A stretch of DNA of 64,000 nucleotides from Evansella tamaricis (GCF_019042215.1 NZ_JAHQCS010000100.1:33761-97760), one strand, 5' to 3'; counted from the first letter of the stretch, positions 34,214-43,335 are shown. The notes: generated by a model from the letters alone, not told the origin. Program-made: numbers and translations.

Positions 34214-36219
34214 ATCAAAAACGAATCAACGACCGTTACCAATTGCTTAAACCAATTGGCGGTGGTGGAATGGCAGATGTTTATTTAGCGAGGGACATCA
34301 TCTTAGATCGAGATGTTGCAGTGAAGGTGCTTAAGCCTCAGTTTTCAGAAGATGAGGATTTTATAAAACGTTTTCGTAGAGAGGCACAGGCAGCAACCAG
34401 TCTTTCTCACCCGAATGTAGTTAATATTTATGATGTTGGGGAAGAAGATAAACTGTACTATATTGTAATGGAGTATGTTAATGGAGACACTTTAAAGGAT
34501 TATATTCAAAAAAAGGGCAAGCTATTTGTTCATGAAGTGGTAAGTATCATGGAGCAAATAACTTCCGCAATAGAACATGCCCATGATAACCAGATTATTC
34601 ATAGGGATATTAAACCTCACAATATTTTAATTGATGAATCGGGAAATGCAAAAGTGACAGACTTTGGGATTGCCCGCGCCATAAGTGAAGCTACAATCAC
34701 CCATACGAATTCCATATTAGGGTCTGTTCATTATTTATCTCCGGAACAGGCACGAGGGGGAAATGTAACGTATAAATCGGATATTTACTCTCTTGGGATT
34801 GTAATGTATGAGATGCTAACAGGGAAAGTTCCTTTCAACGGAGATACTGCTGTCTCGGTTGCGATTAAACACTTGCAAGAACCCCTTCCATTTGTCAGAG
34901 ACATGGATCCATCAATACCACAAAGTATTGAAAATGTAGTATTAAAAGCAACCGCTAAAGATCCATTGGAACGGTTTACTTCCGCAGATGAAATGTTAAC
35001 AGACTTAGTCACCGTGTTTGATCCTTCACGGAGCCAGGAAAAACGTATGGAGGTAACGTCTCACGATGGTGAGGCAACGAAAGCGATTCCAATAATCGGT
35101 GAACAACATGGCTCAAATCTTGATAAAACAATTGTCAATTCAGGTGGCAATCAGGAACCTCAATGGAAAGAACCTCCTGGAAAAGATAAAAAGAAAAAGG
35201 GAAAGAAATTTTGGATTATTACAAGTATTGCCATCTTATTTTTTATTCTAGCTGTATTGTATGTGGCTTTTTCATTGATTCCTAGATGGCTTCATGTGGA
35301 TGATGTAACTATTCCAGATCATATCGTAGGAATGGAATACGAAGAAGCGAACGAAGAATTAACTGAAATGGGTCTTATCGTGGAGCAGGATCTTCGTCAT
35401 GATGAAGAAGTGGAAGCGGGACATGTCATTAGTCACAGACCACTTGCTGGGCAAACGGTTAAAGTGGGTACAGAAATTAGACTTGTTGTCAGTGAAGGTC
35501 CAGAACCTGTGGAAATGGAAAATCTCGTTGGAGAAACGAAGGAATGGGCTGAACGTATATTGGCGGATTTTGAAGGTTATGAATTTGAATATGAAGAAAC
35601 CACCGAATATGACGACGATATAGTTTTAGCACAATATCCGGAAGCTGGTGAATTGGTTTTACCAAGGGAAACAGTGGTAACAATAACATTAAGTATGCGT
35701 CCTACGTTTACGATGCCGAACCTTTATGGAATGACAAGGGAAGAAGTTCTTGAAACGTTATCTAATCATCCGTTTTTAGAGTTGGATTTTGAGGAAGAAT
35801 ACCATCCTACAGTGGAGGAAGGGAAAGTTATCTCACAAGATCCTGCACGAAATACAGAAATTCGGGAACGGACCAATGTTACAATTGTCTTTTCTATAGG
35901 ACCGGAACCTGAGGAAGAGGAACCTGTTGAGGAACCTATAACCGTCAATGTTCCATTTAGGGTTGAAATGGATGATAGAGACCCTGAGGAAGAAGATGGG
36001 GAAAGACCAGCAGTTAGGGTTGTCATTTCAGTCATTGATATGATGCACAGCACACCGAGACAAGTGGTAGATAGGGAAATTAGGGAAACGGAAAGGTTTC
36101 AAGTTCCTATGACCGTGGCCCCAGGAGATTCAGGGTATTTATTGGTGTATATAAATGGAGAAGAACATGAAGACTCTCCATATAGGTACCGATACGAGGA
36201 CTTAAAACAATACGATTAA
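34210..36219 (+). CDS. prkC: PASTA-domain Ser/Thr protein kinase PrkC
   Basis: The 669-residue membrane kinase has a cytosolic kinase domain (about residues 8-270) with GGGGMADVY, the ATP lysine at 39, HRDIKPHN and DFG. A lysine-rich juxtamembrane stretch and one transmembrane helix (about 336-358) follow. Outside the cell are three PASTA repeats (about 365-565) and a further C-terminal domain after an acidic glutamate-proline linker. PrkC senses muropeptides or lipid II and controls germination, biofilm and wall metabolism. It is slightly longer than the B. subtilis protein. The extracellular part is strikingly acidic. Confidence 0.97.
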   Translation: MNQKRINDRYQLLKPIGGGGMADVYLARDIILDRDVAVKVLKPQFSEDEDFIKRFRREAQAATSLSHPNVVNIYDVGEEDKLYYIVMEYVNGDTLKDYIQKKGKLFVHEVVSIMEQITSAIEHAHDNQIIHRDIKPHNILIDESGNAKVTDFGIARAISEATITHTNSILGSVHYLSPEQARGGNVTYKSDIYSLGIVMYEMLTGKVPFNGDTAVSVAIKHLQEPLPFVRDMDPSIPQSIENVVLKATAKDPLERFTSADEMLTDLVTVFDPSRSQEKRMEVTSHDGEATKAIPIIGEQHGSNLDKTIVNSGGNQEPQWKEPPGKDKKKKGKKFWIITSIAILFFILAVLYVAFSLIPRWLHVDDVTIPDHIVGMEYEEANEELTEMGLIVEQDLRHDEEVEAGHVISHRPLAGQTVKVGTEIRLVVSEGPEPVEMENLVGETKEWAERILADFEGYEFEYEETTEYDDDIVLAQYPEAGELVLPRETVVTITLSMRPTFTMPNLYGMTREEVLETLSNHPFLELDFEEEYHPTVEEGKVISQDPARNTEIRERTNVTIVFSIGPEPEEEEPVEEPITVNVPFRVEMDDRDPEEEDGERPAVRVVISVIDMMHSTPRQVVDREIRETERFQVPMTVAPGDSGYLLVYINGEEHEDSPYRYRYEDLKQYD

Positions 36220-36289
36220 CAAAATCTAATGTCTCATGAAAATGAAATAAACAAAGGAGGAATTTTGTTGGTTTTATATGGAGGTACGG

Positions 36290-37174
36290 ATGGGGCAAGG
36301 TAGAATTGTCAAAGCATTAAGTGGTTTTTATTACGTGGAAAACGATGAGGGTATCTTCCAATGTCGTGGAAGGGGAAATTTTCGTCAAAGAAAAATAACC
36401 CCTTTAGTTGGGGATTGGGTGGAGTTTGAAGCGGAAAATAAAACGGACGGTTATGTTTTAGATATAAAAAAACGTTTAAACCAACTCGTCAGGCCACCTA
36501 TTTCCAATGTGGAACAGGCTATTCTTGTTTTTTCAACAGATGAACCTTCGTTTAGCCCATTGTTATTGGATAAATTTCTTGTTCATGTGGAAGCGAATAA
36601 TATCAAGCCGATTATTTGTCTTTCAAAAATTGATTTGTTGGGACACATTGGGGAAACGGAGATTCAAAAACATGAAGAGATTTACAGAAGATTAAATTAT
36701 GAAGTTATTAGCACATCCATATTTGTGGAGGAAACAATTGAAGCTTTGCGCCCCTACTTAATAAATAAAGTATCTGTATTCGCGGGACAGTCAGGAGTAG
36801 GAAAGTCATCTCTATTAAATGCATTAAAGCCTGAGTTGAATTTAGAAACAAATGCAATTTCCAAGGCTTTGGGCAGGGGAAAACACACCACTAGACATGT
36901 GGAGTTAATCCCCATTGAAGAAGGGGGATATGTTGCAGATACTCCTGGATTCAGCTCACTTGACTTCATGGGAATGGAAGCGGAGGAATTAAGTCTTTAT
37001 TTTCCTGAGATGAGAATAAGGATAAATGACTGTAAATTCCGTGGTTGTATGCATGAGAACGAACCGAAATGTGCTGTGAGGGATGCTGTAAGTTCTGGGG
37101 AAGTGGCAGAGCATAGATACGAACATTATTTACAATTTTTAGGCGAGATTAAATCACAAAAGCGGAGGTACTGA
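36290..37174 (+). CDS. rsgA: Ribosome small-subunit GTPase RsgA
   Basis: The 294-residue circularly permuted GTPase acts in late 30S maturation. It has an OB-fold (residues 1-70), permuted G motifs (SKID, then GQSGVGKSSL near residue 168 and DTPG near residue 214), and a C-terminal zinc site with C-GC-H-C spacing. ATG 36290 is chosen because GGAGGT lies just before it and MGQGRIVKALSGFYYV is the usual opening. A stronger AAAGGAGG at 36253-36260 lies too far upstream for this start and could serve a 12-codon TTG reading frame that overlaps it. Confidence 0.96.
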   Translation: MGQGRIVKALSGFYYVENDEGIFQCRGRGNFRQRKITPLVGDWVEFEAENKTDGYVLDIKKRLNQLVRPPISNVEQAILVFSTDEPSFSPLLLDKFLVHVEANNIKPIICLSKIDLLGHIGETEIQKHEEIYRRLNYEVISTSIFVEETIEALRPYLINKVSVFAGQSGVGKSSLLNALKPELNLETNAISKALGRGKHTTRHVELIPIEEGGYVADTPGFSSLDFMGMEAEELSLYFPEMRIRINDCKFRGCMHENEPKCAVRDAVSSGEVAEHRYEHYLQFLGEIKSQKRRY

Positions 37175-37177
37175 CAA

Positions 37178-37828
37178 ATGATAAAAATTGCTCCATCCAT
37201 CTTGTCAGCAGATTTTTCAAAACTAGGAGAAGAGATAGCAGATGTTGAAAAAGGAGGGGCAGACTATATTCATATTGATGTGATGGACGGGCATTTTGTA
37301 CCGAATATTACAATTGGACCTCTTGTAGTAGATGCAGTGAGACCTATTACGAAACTTCCATTGGATGTTCATTTAATGATTGAAAATCCTGATCGGTATA
37401 TTAAGGATTTTGCGTCAGCTGGTGCAGATATCATCAGTGTTCACGTTGAGGCGTGTCCTCATCTTCATCGCAGTATTCAATTGATCCGGGATTCAGGGGC
37501 AAAACCTGGGGTAGTATTAAATCCTGCAACTCCAGTTTCAACTATTCAACATATTATCGAAGATGTGGAACTTGTTTTATTAATGACTGTAAACCCTGGT
37601 TTTGGAGGACAATCTTTTATCCCTTCCGTTATTCCAAAGATTACAGAAGTTAGAAGCCTTGTGAATCAAGTTGGGAAATCGATTGATGTGGAAGTGGACG
37701 GTGGCGTTAATCCAGATACAGCCCGACAATGCATAGAGGCAGGGGCAGATGTTCTTGTTGCAGGTTCTGCGATTTATAAAAGCAGAAATAGGAAAAAAGC
37801 TATTGAAAGTCTTCGTGATTCAATGTAA
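37178..37828 (+). CDS. rpe: Ribulose-phosphate 3-epimerase
   Basis: The 216-residue TIM-barrel enzyme of the pentose phosphate pathway interconverts ribulose- and xylulose-5-phosphate. The family signatures HIDVMDGHFVPNITIGP near residue 35 and MTVNPGFGGQSFI near residue 138 are intact, as is the VDGGVN strand. It starts three bases after rsgA, with GCGGAGG before the ATG, and is the last gene before the TPP riboswitch. Confidence 0.98.
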   Translation: MIKIAPSILSADFSKLGEEIADVEKGGADYIHIDVMDGHFVPNITIGPLVVDAVRPITKLPLDVHLMIENPDRYIKDFASAGADIISVHVEACPHLHRSIQLIRDSGAKPGVVLNPATPVSTIQHIIEDVELVLLMTVNPGFGGQSFIPSVIPKITEVRSLVNQVGKSIDVEVDGGVNPDTARQCIEAGADVLVAGSAIYKSRNRKKAIESLRDSM

Positions 37829-37849
37829 AATTAGGAGTAATTGAACATG

Positions 37850-37945
37850 GACCACAAGGGGAGTCTTTAGAAGGACTGAGAGGAAACTTGGCGTTTCGAC
37901 CCTTTGAACCTGTAAGTTTATACTTGCGTAGGGATGTGGAGTCAG
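37850..37945 (+). promoter_or_regulatory. TPP riboswitch (THI element) upstream of thiT
   Basis: The conserved thi-box segments appear in order: ACAAGGGGAG, the pyrimidine-sensing CTGAGAGG, the GACCCTTTGAACCTG core and TTGCGTAGGGATGTGG. A terminator follows within 20 bases. High thiamine pyrophosphate should switch off the thiamine importer downstream. Confidence 0.95.
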
Positions 37946-37961
37946 CATTTTATTAAATGAT

Positions 37962-37990
37962 GGCCATTGCATTCTGCAATGGTTTTTTTC
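37962..37990 (+). terminator. Expression-platform terminator of the TPP riboswitch
   Basis: GCCATTGCA pairs with TGCAATGGT around TTC, followed by seven T. Confidence 0.9.
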
Positions 37991-38012
37991 TTTGAAAAAA
38001 AGAAACTTTTTT

Positions 38013-38046
38013 ACGCTAGAAAAGCTGTCTAGCTCCAGTGCGTAAA
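38013..38046. repeat. Possible fragment of a dispersed Bacillaceae repeat
   Basis: TTACGC and GCGTAA bracket a segment with CTAGA/TCTAG pairing that includes CTGTCTAGCTCCAG. The core TAGCTCCAG is also at 56251-56259 in the palindrome cluster. The resemblance to dispersed Bacillaceae repeats is from memory of the family; two short matches in this window are weak evidence. Confidence 0.35.
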
Positions 38047-38142
38047 TGTGGTTCGTTCAACTATTGTATGGGAGATGGTATTCTATATTGCATGAAATGG
38101 TGTTTTTTAAGTAAACAATATTACTATTGAGGAGGTACTACA

Positions 38143-38694
38143 TTGAGAAATTCAAGACCACTAGTTATTATGGCAGAAGTTGCAATCATGTCTGCATTAG
38201 CAATTGTATTAGATTTTTTCTCATTCAAAGTTTGGGCACAAGGAGGTTCCGTTTCATTAATTATGCTCCCTATTTTTGTCGTAGCATTTAGACGGGGCTT
38301 GAAATACGGTTTATTGACAGGATTAATTGTAGGTTTATTAAACATGTTAATTCAACCTTCCATTTATCATCCTGTTCAAGCGATCGTGGATTACCCTATT
38401 GCTTTTCTAGGTGTAGGGTTAGCAGGTATCTTTTACTTTAATAGCGAACGTGTAAAGAACAATCCAATACCATATTTAATAATAGGTGTTTTAATCGGAA
38501 GTTTATGGAGATTTTTAGCACATTTCTATGCAGGAATCGTTTGGTTTGGTGTTTATGCACCTGAAGGGACACCAGTTCCATGGTATTCTTTCACATATAA
38601 TATGACGTATATGGGACCTGCATTTTTACTATGCTTAGTGGTGTTGTTACTCCTCTATAAAGCAAACAGACGAATTCTGAATCCGAACGCTTAA
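38143..38694 (+). CDS. thiT: Energy-coupled thiamine transporter ThiT (ECF S-component)
   Basis: The 183-residue integral membrane protein has six hydrophobic segments and the substrate-binding region YHPVQAIVDYPIAFLGVGLAG and WRFLAHFYAGIVWFG typical of ThiT. It captures thiamine and works with the shared EcfAA'T module, which is not in this window. TTG 38143 is the start, eight bases after GAGGAGGT. The TPP riboswitch upstream confirms the thiamine role. Confidence 0.95.
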   Translation: MRNSRPLVIMAEVAIMSALAIVLDFFSFKVWAQGGSVSLIMLPIFVVAFRRGLKYGLLTGLIVGLLNMLIQPSIYHPVQAIVDYPIAFLGVGLAGIFYFNSERVKNNPIPYLIIGVLIGSLWRFLAHFYAGIVWFGVYAPEGTPVPWYSFTYNMTYMGPAFLLCLVVLLLLYKANRRILNPNA

Positions 38695-38718
38695 TTGTAT
38701 TTGTGAGGAGGAAATTTC

Positions 38719-39375
38719 ATGACCTATATTATCCTAGCAGGGGGACCAATTGAAAATATCCCACCTTTAAACGAAGTGGAAAAGGTTTATGATGAAGTTG
38801 TATGGGTTGGGGTTGACCGAGGATTACTTTACTTAATTGAAAATGATATTGTCCCGGTTCGGGCTTTCGGAGATTTTGACTCTATTACAAATGAAGAAAT
38901 GGACTTGGTGCACAGGCAATCTGTGCACCTTGCCTGTTTTCCAAAAGAGAAGGATGCATCAGATTTGGAATTGGCATTGGACTGGGTGATCAATCAAAAA
39001 CCTGAAAAAATTGTTATTTTAGGTGGAACAGGTGGAAGATTAGATCATATGCTAATCAATGTACAGTTCCTGCAGCGTGGACTTTCACATCAAATGGACA
39101 TTGTTATGGAAGACAGTTGGAATCGTTTGTTGGTGAAAAATCCAGGAGATTTTTCTATAGAGAAAACAGCATTTTCTTATGTTTCGTTTTTACCTGTAAC
39201 CCTTACTGTTAGCAATTTAACGTTGACAGGTTTTCGTTATCCCCTTATAAATACTACACTAAAACAAGGATCGAGCCTCTCCATAAGTAATGAACTTATT
39301 GGTGAAACGGGTTCCTATTCTTTTTCTGACGGTATTCTCTTAGTAATTGAATCAAAAGATAAGCCAATAAAATAG
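38719..39375 (+). CDS. thiN: Thiamine pyrophosphokinase
   Basis: The 218-residue enzyme makes TPP from thiamine and ATP. Motifs are VGVDRGLLYL, FGDFDS near residue 53, PKEKDASDLELAL and the GGRLDH motif near residue 111. A GAGGAGG precedes the start. It follows thiT by 24 bases, so import and activation of thiamine are under the same riboswitch here, whereas in B. subtilis thiN belongs to the prkC-rpe neighbourhood without thiT. Confidence 0.96.
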   Translation: MTYIILAGGPIENIPPLNEVEKVYDEVVWVGVDRGLLYLIENDIVPVRAFGDFDSITNEEMDLVHRQSVHLACFPKEKDASDLELALDWVINQKPEKIVILGGTGGRLDHMLINVQFLQRGLSHQMDIVMEDSWNRLLVKNPGDFSIEKTAFSYVSFLPVTLTVSNLTLTGFRYPLINTTLKQGSSLSISNELIGETGSYSFSDGILLVIESKDKPIK

Positions 39376-39527
39376 CAAATTGGAGTTTAAGTGAAATACT
39401 TCCTTTTTTCTTTTAAAAAATAGGTACTATTTCCAACTAGATGAATATAATGGGTAATAACGAAGCACGTTTTTTTAACTCATCATGTCCTGTGGAGCAA
39501 GGGCAGCTCATTCGAGGAGGGGGAAAA

Positions 39528-39608
39528 ATGAAGTTTTATACGATTAAATTACCTAAGTTCATCGGCGGTTTTGTAAAAGCGTGTCTAGGCGCATTCCGAA
39601 AAGGCTAG
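39528..39608 (+). CDS. spoVM: Stage V sporulation protein M (SpoVM)
   Basis: A 26-codon gene encodes a peptide starting MKFYTIKLPKF, the same length as B. subtilis SpoVM and sharing its opening residues. It is an amphipathic helix that recognises the positive curvature of the forespore membrane and anchors SpoIVA for coat assembly. Proline 9, important for its bent shape, is kept. An unusual cysteine sits at position 19. A strong GAGGAGGGGG site is 6-8 bases upstream. It lies between thiN and rpmB as in Bacillus; its presence indicates an endospore former. Confidence 0.97.
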   Translation: MKFYTIKLPKFIGGFVKACLGAFRKG

Positions 39609-39696
39609 ACCTATAATAATTTGAAAATGATTCCATGGGTAGTCTGTTATTATATTCTTTTCTGTCCATGAACATCCTAAAGAGGTAGAAGATCTT

Positions 39697-39728
39697 GGCT
39701 ATTCGCCAAGTACTAATGGCGAAAGCCT
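39697..39728 (+). terminator. Hairpin downstream of spoVM
   Basis: GGCTATTCGCCA pairs with TGGCGAAAGCC (one bulged position) around AGTACTAA. The T-run is weak (TTAGTTTGTCTT), so this may be an inefficient terminator or an mRNA-stabilising structure. Confidence 0.45.
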
Positions 39729-39768
39729 TAGTTTGTCTTATACTTTTATTCATGTGTATAACTTAAAG

Positions 39769-39799
39769 AAAAAAACGGCGCAGGATGCGCCGTTTTTTA
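39769..39799. terminator. Bidirectional terminator between spoVM and rpmB
   Basis: AAAACGGCGCA pairs with TGCGCCGTTTT across GGA, with an A-run on one side and T-run on the other, serving convergent transcripts. Confidence 0.93.
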
Positions 39800-39809
39800 G
39801 TAGTGCAAA

Positions 39810-39998
39810 TTAAACACGCTCTACTTTACCTGATTTAAGTGCTTTTGCAGAAACGTATACACGTTTTGGTTTTCCATCAACTAGAATACGAACTTTTTGA
39901 ACGTTAGCTCCCCAACGGCGCTTTGTGGCATTCAAAGCATGGGAACGCTTGTTTCCGGACCTTGGTCCTTTACCTGTAATTACACATTTACGTGACAT
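39810..39998 (-). CDS. rpmB: 50S ribosomal protein L28
   Basis: The 62-residue protein starts [12 protein letters not shown] and contains NRRSHA-like and [13 protein letters not shown] segments standard for L28. Only one cysteine is present, so it is of the zinc-free type. The start at 39998 on the reverse strand follows GGAGGGAAAATC. The frame is open further upstream but that part is not family-like. It is transcribed alone, opposite to its neighbours, as in B. subtilis. Confidence 0.97.
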   Translation of the reverse strand: MSRKCVITGKGPRSGNKRSHALNATKRRWGANVQKVRILVDGKPKRVYVSAKALKSGKVERV

Positions 39999-40255
39999 GA
40001 TTTTCCCTCCTTCATACACAACAGAAAGATCTATCGTATCTAACTTTTTACGTATCATTAAAACACTAAGTAATCTTAGCATAGAGATATTCAGATTTCA
40101 AGTCATTTAGCAACAATCCTTCAAGTAAATTTGCTTGACACAATAGAAAATATTCATATTTTAGGAAATATGACTTATGTTTTCTTTTAAAATGGTAAGG
40201 TTTATAGTAAAATGACGGTAGCCATGCAGGCAAACACCAAAAGGAGGCATTTTGC

Positions 40256-40621
40256 ATGACCATCGAAATGAAAACGAATTACGGTAAAATCGACGTTTCA
40301 AAAGAAGTGGTGGCTGTAATTGCAGGTGGGGCGGCCATCGACTGCTACGGCATTGTGGGGATGGCCTCACAAAAACAATTAAAAGACGGTATTACTGACC
40401 TTTTGGGCCGAGAGAATATGAGTCGCGGCGTTGTTATCCGTGAAAACGGGGATGAAGAAGTTCACATTGATATGTACATCATTGTCAGCTACGGAACAAA
40501 AATTTCTGAAGTTGCCCATAATGTACAGTCAAAAGTGAAATATCAATTAGAACAAATGCTAGGGCTTAAAGTGGATTCTGTAAATATATTTGTACAAGGA
40601 GTTCGCGTAACAAACCCATAA
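40256..40621 (+). CDS. yloU: Asp23/Gls24 family envelope stress response protein
   Basis: The 121-residue protein has the DUF322 (Asp23) domain: a GKIDVSKEVVAVIAGGAA start, the CYGIVGMA segment and the repeated beta-alpha units ending in VNIFVQGVRV. Members are membrane-associated through partners and linked to wall stress; the precise role of YloU is unknown. AAAAGGAGGC precedes the ATG. It is 23 bases from fakA, an order kept throughout Firmicutes. Confidence 0.93.
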   Translation: MTIEMKTNYGKIDVSKEVVAVIAGGAAIDCYGIVGMASQKQLKDGITDLLGRENMSRGVVIRENGDEEVHIDMYIIVSYGTKISEVAHNVQSKVKYQLEQMLGLKVDSVNIFVQGVRVTNP

Positions 40622-40644
40622 GGTATAGTTAGGAGGAGCAGGTC

Positions 40645-42342
40645 GTGACAATCAAAATTATTGAAGGAGAAAAGTTTGCCCATATGCTAATTGAAGGGGC
40701 CAACAATCTATCCAATAATTCCAAGACGATTGATGCATTAAACGTATTCCCAGTTCCAGATGGGGATACAGGAACAAATATGAATTTGACGATTACTTCT
40801 GGTGTAAAAGAGGTAAAGGGCCAAAAGACGGATCATGTTGGGAAAATAGCAGGAGTTTTCGCTAAAGGATTATTAATGGGTGCCAGAGGAAATTCTGGTG
40901 TTATCTTATCCCAACTATTCCGAGGTTTTTCCAAGTCGGTTGAAGGAAAAGAAACAATCAGTGCGAAAGATTTAAGTAATGCATTTGAATACGGCGTTGA
41001 CATGGCTTATAAAGCGGTCATGAAACCTGTTGAAGGAACGATCCTTACTGTTGCGAAGGATTCGGCCAAAAAAGCGGTGGAGTTTTCCAAGAAAAATGAG
41101 GATACGGTTGCTTTAATGGAAGCCGTAGTTAAAGAAGCAAAGGAATCATTGGAGCGTACGCCAGATTTACTCCCTGTGTTAAAGGAAGTGGGAGTAGTAG
41201 ATTCTGGTGGACAAGGACTGCTTACGATTTATGAAGGATTTCTCGCTGTATTAAAGGGAGAAAAAATCGTAGATCTTATTCAAAATTCCCCAAGTATGAA
41301 TGAACTTGTTCAAGTGGAACATCATCAGTCTGCACAAAGCCATCTTTCAACTGAAGATATTGAATTTGGTTATTGTACGGAAGTGATGGTTAAATTTGAA
41401 AACGACAAGGTATCAGAAAACCCTTATAATGAAGATCGGTTTAGAAATGTGCTCAGTGAATTTGGTGATTCCCTGCTAGTGGTTTCCGATGAAGATTTAT
41501 TAAAGATTCATATACATGCGGAGTATCCTGGTTATGTTATTTCTGAAGCTCAAAAATTCGGTTCCCTTGTGAATGTGAAAATTGAGAACATGCGTGAACA
41601 GCACTCCTCTATTTTAGAGCAGGAAAATATGGGAACAGGTTCAAGACCGCAACCTCCAAAGCCTCCGGCAAAGAAAGATGAGAAAACAGAGTATGGAATC
41701 ATAACGGTTGCTATGGGAGGAGGTATTGCTGATTTATTTAAAGGATTAGGTGCGAAACGTGTCATCGAAGGTGGACAAACCATGAATCCATCTACAGAAG
41801 ATTTTGTGAAAGCGATTAACGAAGCGAATGCTGATAAAATCATTCTTCTCCCAAATAATAGTAATATTGTCATGGCGGCCCAGCAGGCAGCATCGGTAAC
41901 TGATAAGGAAGTAGTGGTAGTCCCTTCAAAATCAGTACCACAGGGATTGGCATCTCTTCTTGCGTTCAATCCAACAGACTCTTTAAAGGATAATCAAACT
42001 GAAATGACTGAGGCCCTTAAAACGGTAAAAACCGGTGAAGTTACATACGCGGTAAGGGACACAAGCTTAAATGGAGTACAAATTAAAGAAGGGGACTTCA
42101 TGGGCATTTTTGAGAAAGATATTTTGTCTACGGGTCCAAGTGTACAAACTGTTGCTAAAGAATTAGTAGATAAAATGATTGATGATGAAAGCGAAATCGT
42201 CACCATTATTCGAGGGGAAGACCGTAATGGGGACGAAACTGCGGAACTGGAAGCCTATTTGGAAGAAAACTATGATCACGTGGATGTTGAGATTCACATT
42301 GGTAACCAGCCACTCTACTCATACATTATTTCCGTCGAGTAG
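40645..42342 (+). CDS. fakA: Fatty acid kinase ATP-binding subunit FakA (YloV)
   Basis: The 565-residue protein has an N-terminal DhaL-type kinase domain (about residues 1-205; FPVPDGDTGTNM near residue 37 and RGNSGVILSQLFRG near residue 80 are the nucleotide and metal sites) and a C-terminal DegV-like FakA domain. With a FakB subunit it phosphorylates exogenous fatty acids to acyl-phosphate, which feeds PlsY/PlsX phospholipid synthesis. The start is GTG 40645 after AGGAGGAGC. A DegV/FakB gene follows directly. Confidence 0.93.
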   Translation: MTIKIIEGEKFAHMLIEGANNLSNNSKTIDALNVFPVPDGDTGTNMNLTITSGVKEVKGQKTDHVGKIAGVFAKGLLMGARGNSGVILSQLFRGFSKSVEGKETISAKDLSNAFEYGVDMAYKAVMKPVEGTILTVAKDSAKKAVEFSKKNEDTVALMEAVVKEAKESLERTPDLLPVLKEVGVVDSGGQGLLTIYEGFLAVLKGEKIVDLIQNSPSMNELVQVEHHQSAQSHLSTEDIEFGYCTEVMVKFENDKVSENPYNEDRFRNVLSEFGDSLLVVSDEDLLKIHIHAEYPGYVISEAQKFGSLVNVKIENMREQHSSILEQENMGTGSRPQPPKPPAKKDEKTEYGIITVAMGGGIADLFKGLGAKRVIEGGQTMNPSTEDFVKAINEANADKIILLPNNSNIVMAAQQAASVTDKEVVVVPSKSVPQGLASLLAFNPTDSLKDNQTEMTEALKTVKTGEVTYAVRDTSLNGVQIKEGDFMGIFEKDILSTGPSVQTVAKELVDKMIDDESEIVTIIRGEDRNGDETAELEAYLEENYDHVDVEIHIGNQPLYSYIISVE

Positions 42343-42372
42343 TCTGGTAAAAATATAAAGGGGGTTGTGTTT

Positions 42373-43236
42373 ATGGGGAACGTAAAAATTGTAACAGATT
42401 CCACAGCTGATATACCAAAATCTTTACAAGAGGAATTAGGACTTACTGTCGTACCGTTAAAAGTACACTTTGGTGAAGAGACTTTTGAGGATGGTGTTGA
42501 TCTTACCCCATCACAATTTTATGAAAAATTAAAGGCAGCTAATCAAATACCTACTACATCCCAGCCTACCCCATTTCAGTTCGAAACGGAATATCGTCGC
42601 CTGGCTGAAGAGAATCCTGATAGTGACATTATCTCTATACATTTATCTTCTAAATTAAGCGGGACATTCCAGTCTGCTTACATCGCCTCTCAAACACTGG
42701 GGGATGCTGTTCCGGTAACTGTTGTGGATTCTAAAAGGGCATCCTATGCCATTGGAGTTGTGGTAGTGGAAGTGGCCCGACTTGCAAAGAATGGAGCAAC
42801 AAAGGAAGAATGTATGAAGCGTATCGACACGTTATTAAATGAGGCTACGGTATTCTTTATGGTTGATACTCTAGAATATTTGGAGAAAAACGGCCGTATT
42901 GGTAAAGCATCAGCAGTTCTCGGGTCCTTGCTCAAAATTAAACCAATTCTTTCCTTAAATGAAGACGGGGAAGTATATCCGTTTGAAAAAGTGCGTGGAC
43001 AAAAGAAGGCTGTAGCCCGAATTCTTCAAGAGTTTGACAACCGCTTTGGACAAGACCCAATTCATGTAGGTATATCCCATGCGGAAGCGAAACAAGAGTC
43101 TGAGGAATTGATGGCAAAAATAAAGGATCAGTTCAATGTCAAAGAATCTGTTATCACTGACATTGGTCCAGTAATCGGGACTCACGTTGGTCCAGGTACA
43201 ATTTCCATTTCCATGACGAGGAAGGAAGAAAAATAA
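42373..43236 (+). CDS. DegV-family fatty-acid-binding protein (FakB type)
   Basis: The 287-residue protein is a two-domain DegV fold that binds a fatty acid. Features are the IVTDSTADIP start, TSQPTPFQF near residue 60, SSKLSGTFQSA near residue 90 and the GPVIGTHVGPGTI segment near the end. It is 30 bases after fakA, so it is probably the partner FakB. ATG 42373 is spaced eight bases from AAAGGGGG and preferred to GTG 42367. A terminator follows at 43287. Which fatty acid class it binds cannot be read from sequence. Confidence 0.9.
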   Translation: MGNVKIVTDSTADIPKSLQEELGLTVVPLKVHFGEETFEDGVDLTPSQFYEKLKAANQIPTTSQPTPFQFETEYRRLAEENPDSDIISIHLSSKLSGTFQSAYIASQTLGDAVPVTVVDSKRASYAIGVVVVEVARLAKNGATKEECMKRIDTLLNEATVFFMVDTLEYLEKNGRIGKASAVLGSLLKIKPILSLNEDGEVYPFEKVRGQKKAVARILQEFDNRFGQDPIHVGISHAEAKQESEELMAKIKDQFNVKESVITDIGPVIGTHVGPGTISISMTRKEEK

Positions 43237-43286
43237 AGGCAATCAAAGTTTAAGATAGTACAAGGGCAAAATATAATAGACAAATC

Positions 43287-43335
43287 ATGTCTCTAAAAGT
43301 GGTGGGAAAATTAACTGCTTTTAGGGGCATTTTTG
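43287..43335 (+). terminator. Terminator after the fakA-degV operon
   Basis: TGTCTCTAAAAG pairs with CTTTTAGGGGCA (with G-U pairs) over a larger loop, followed by five T. Confidence 0.7.
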
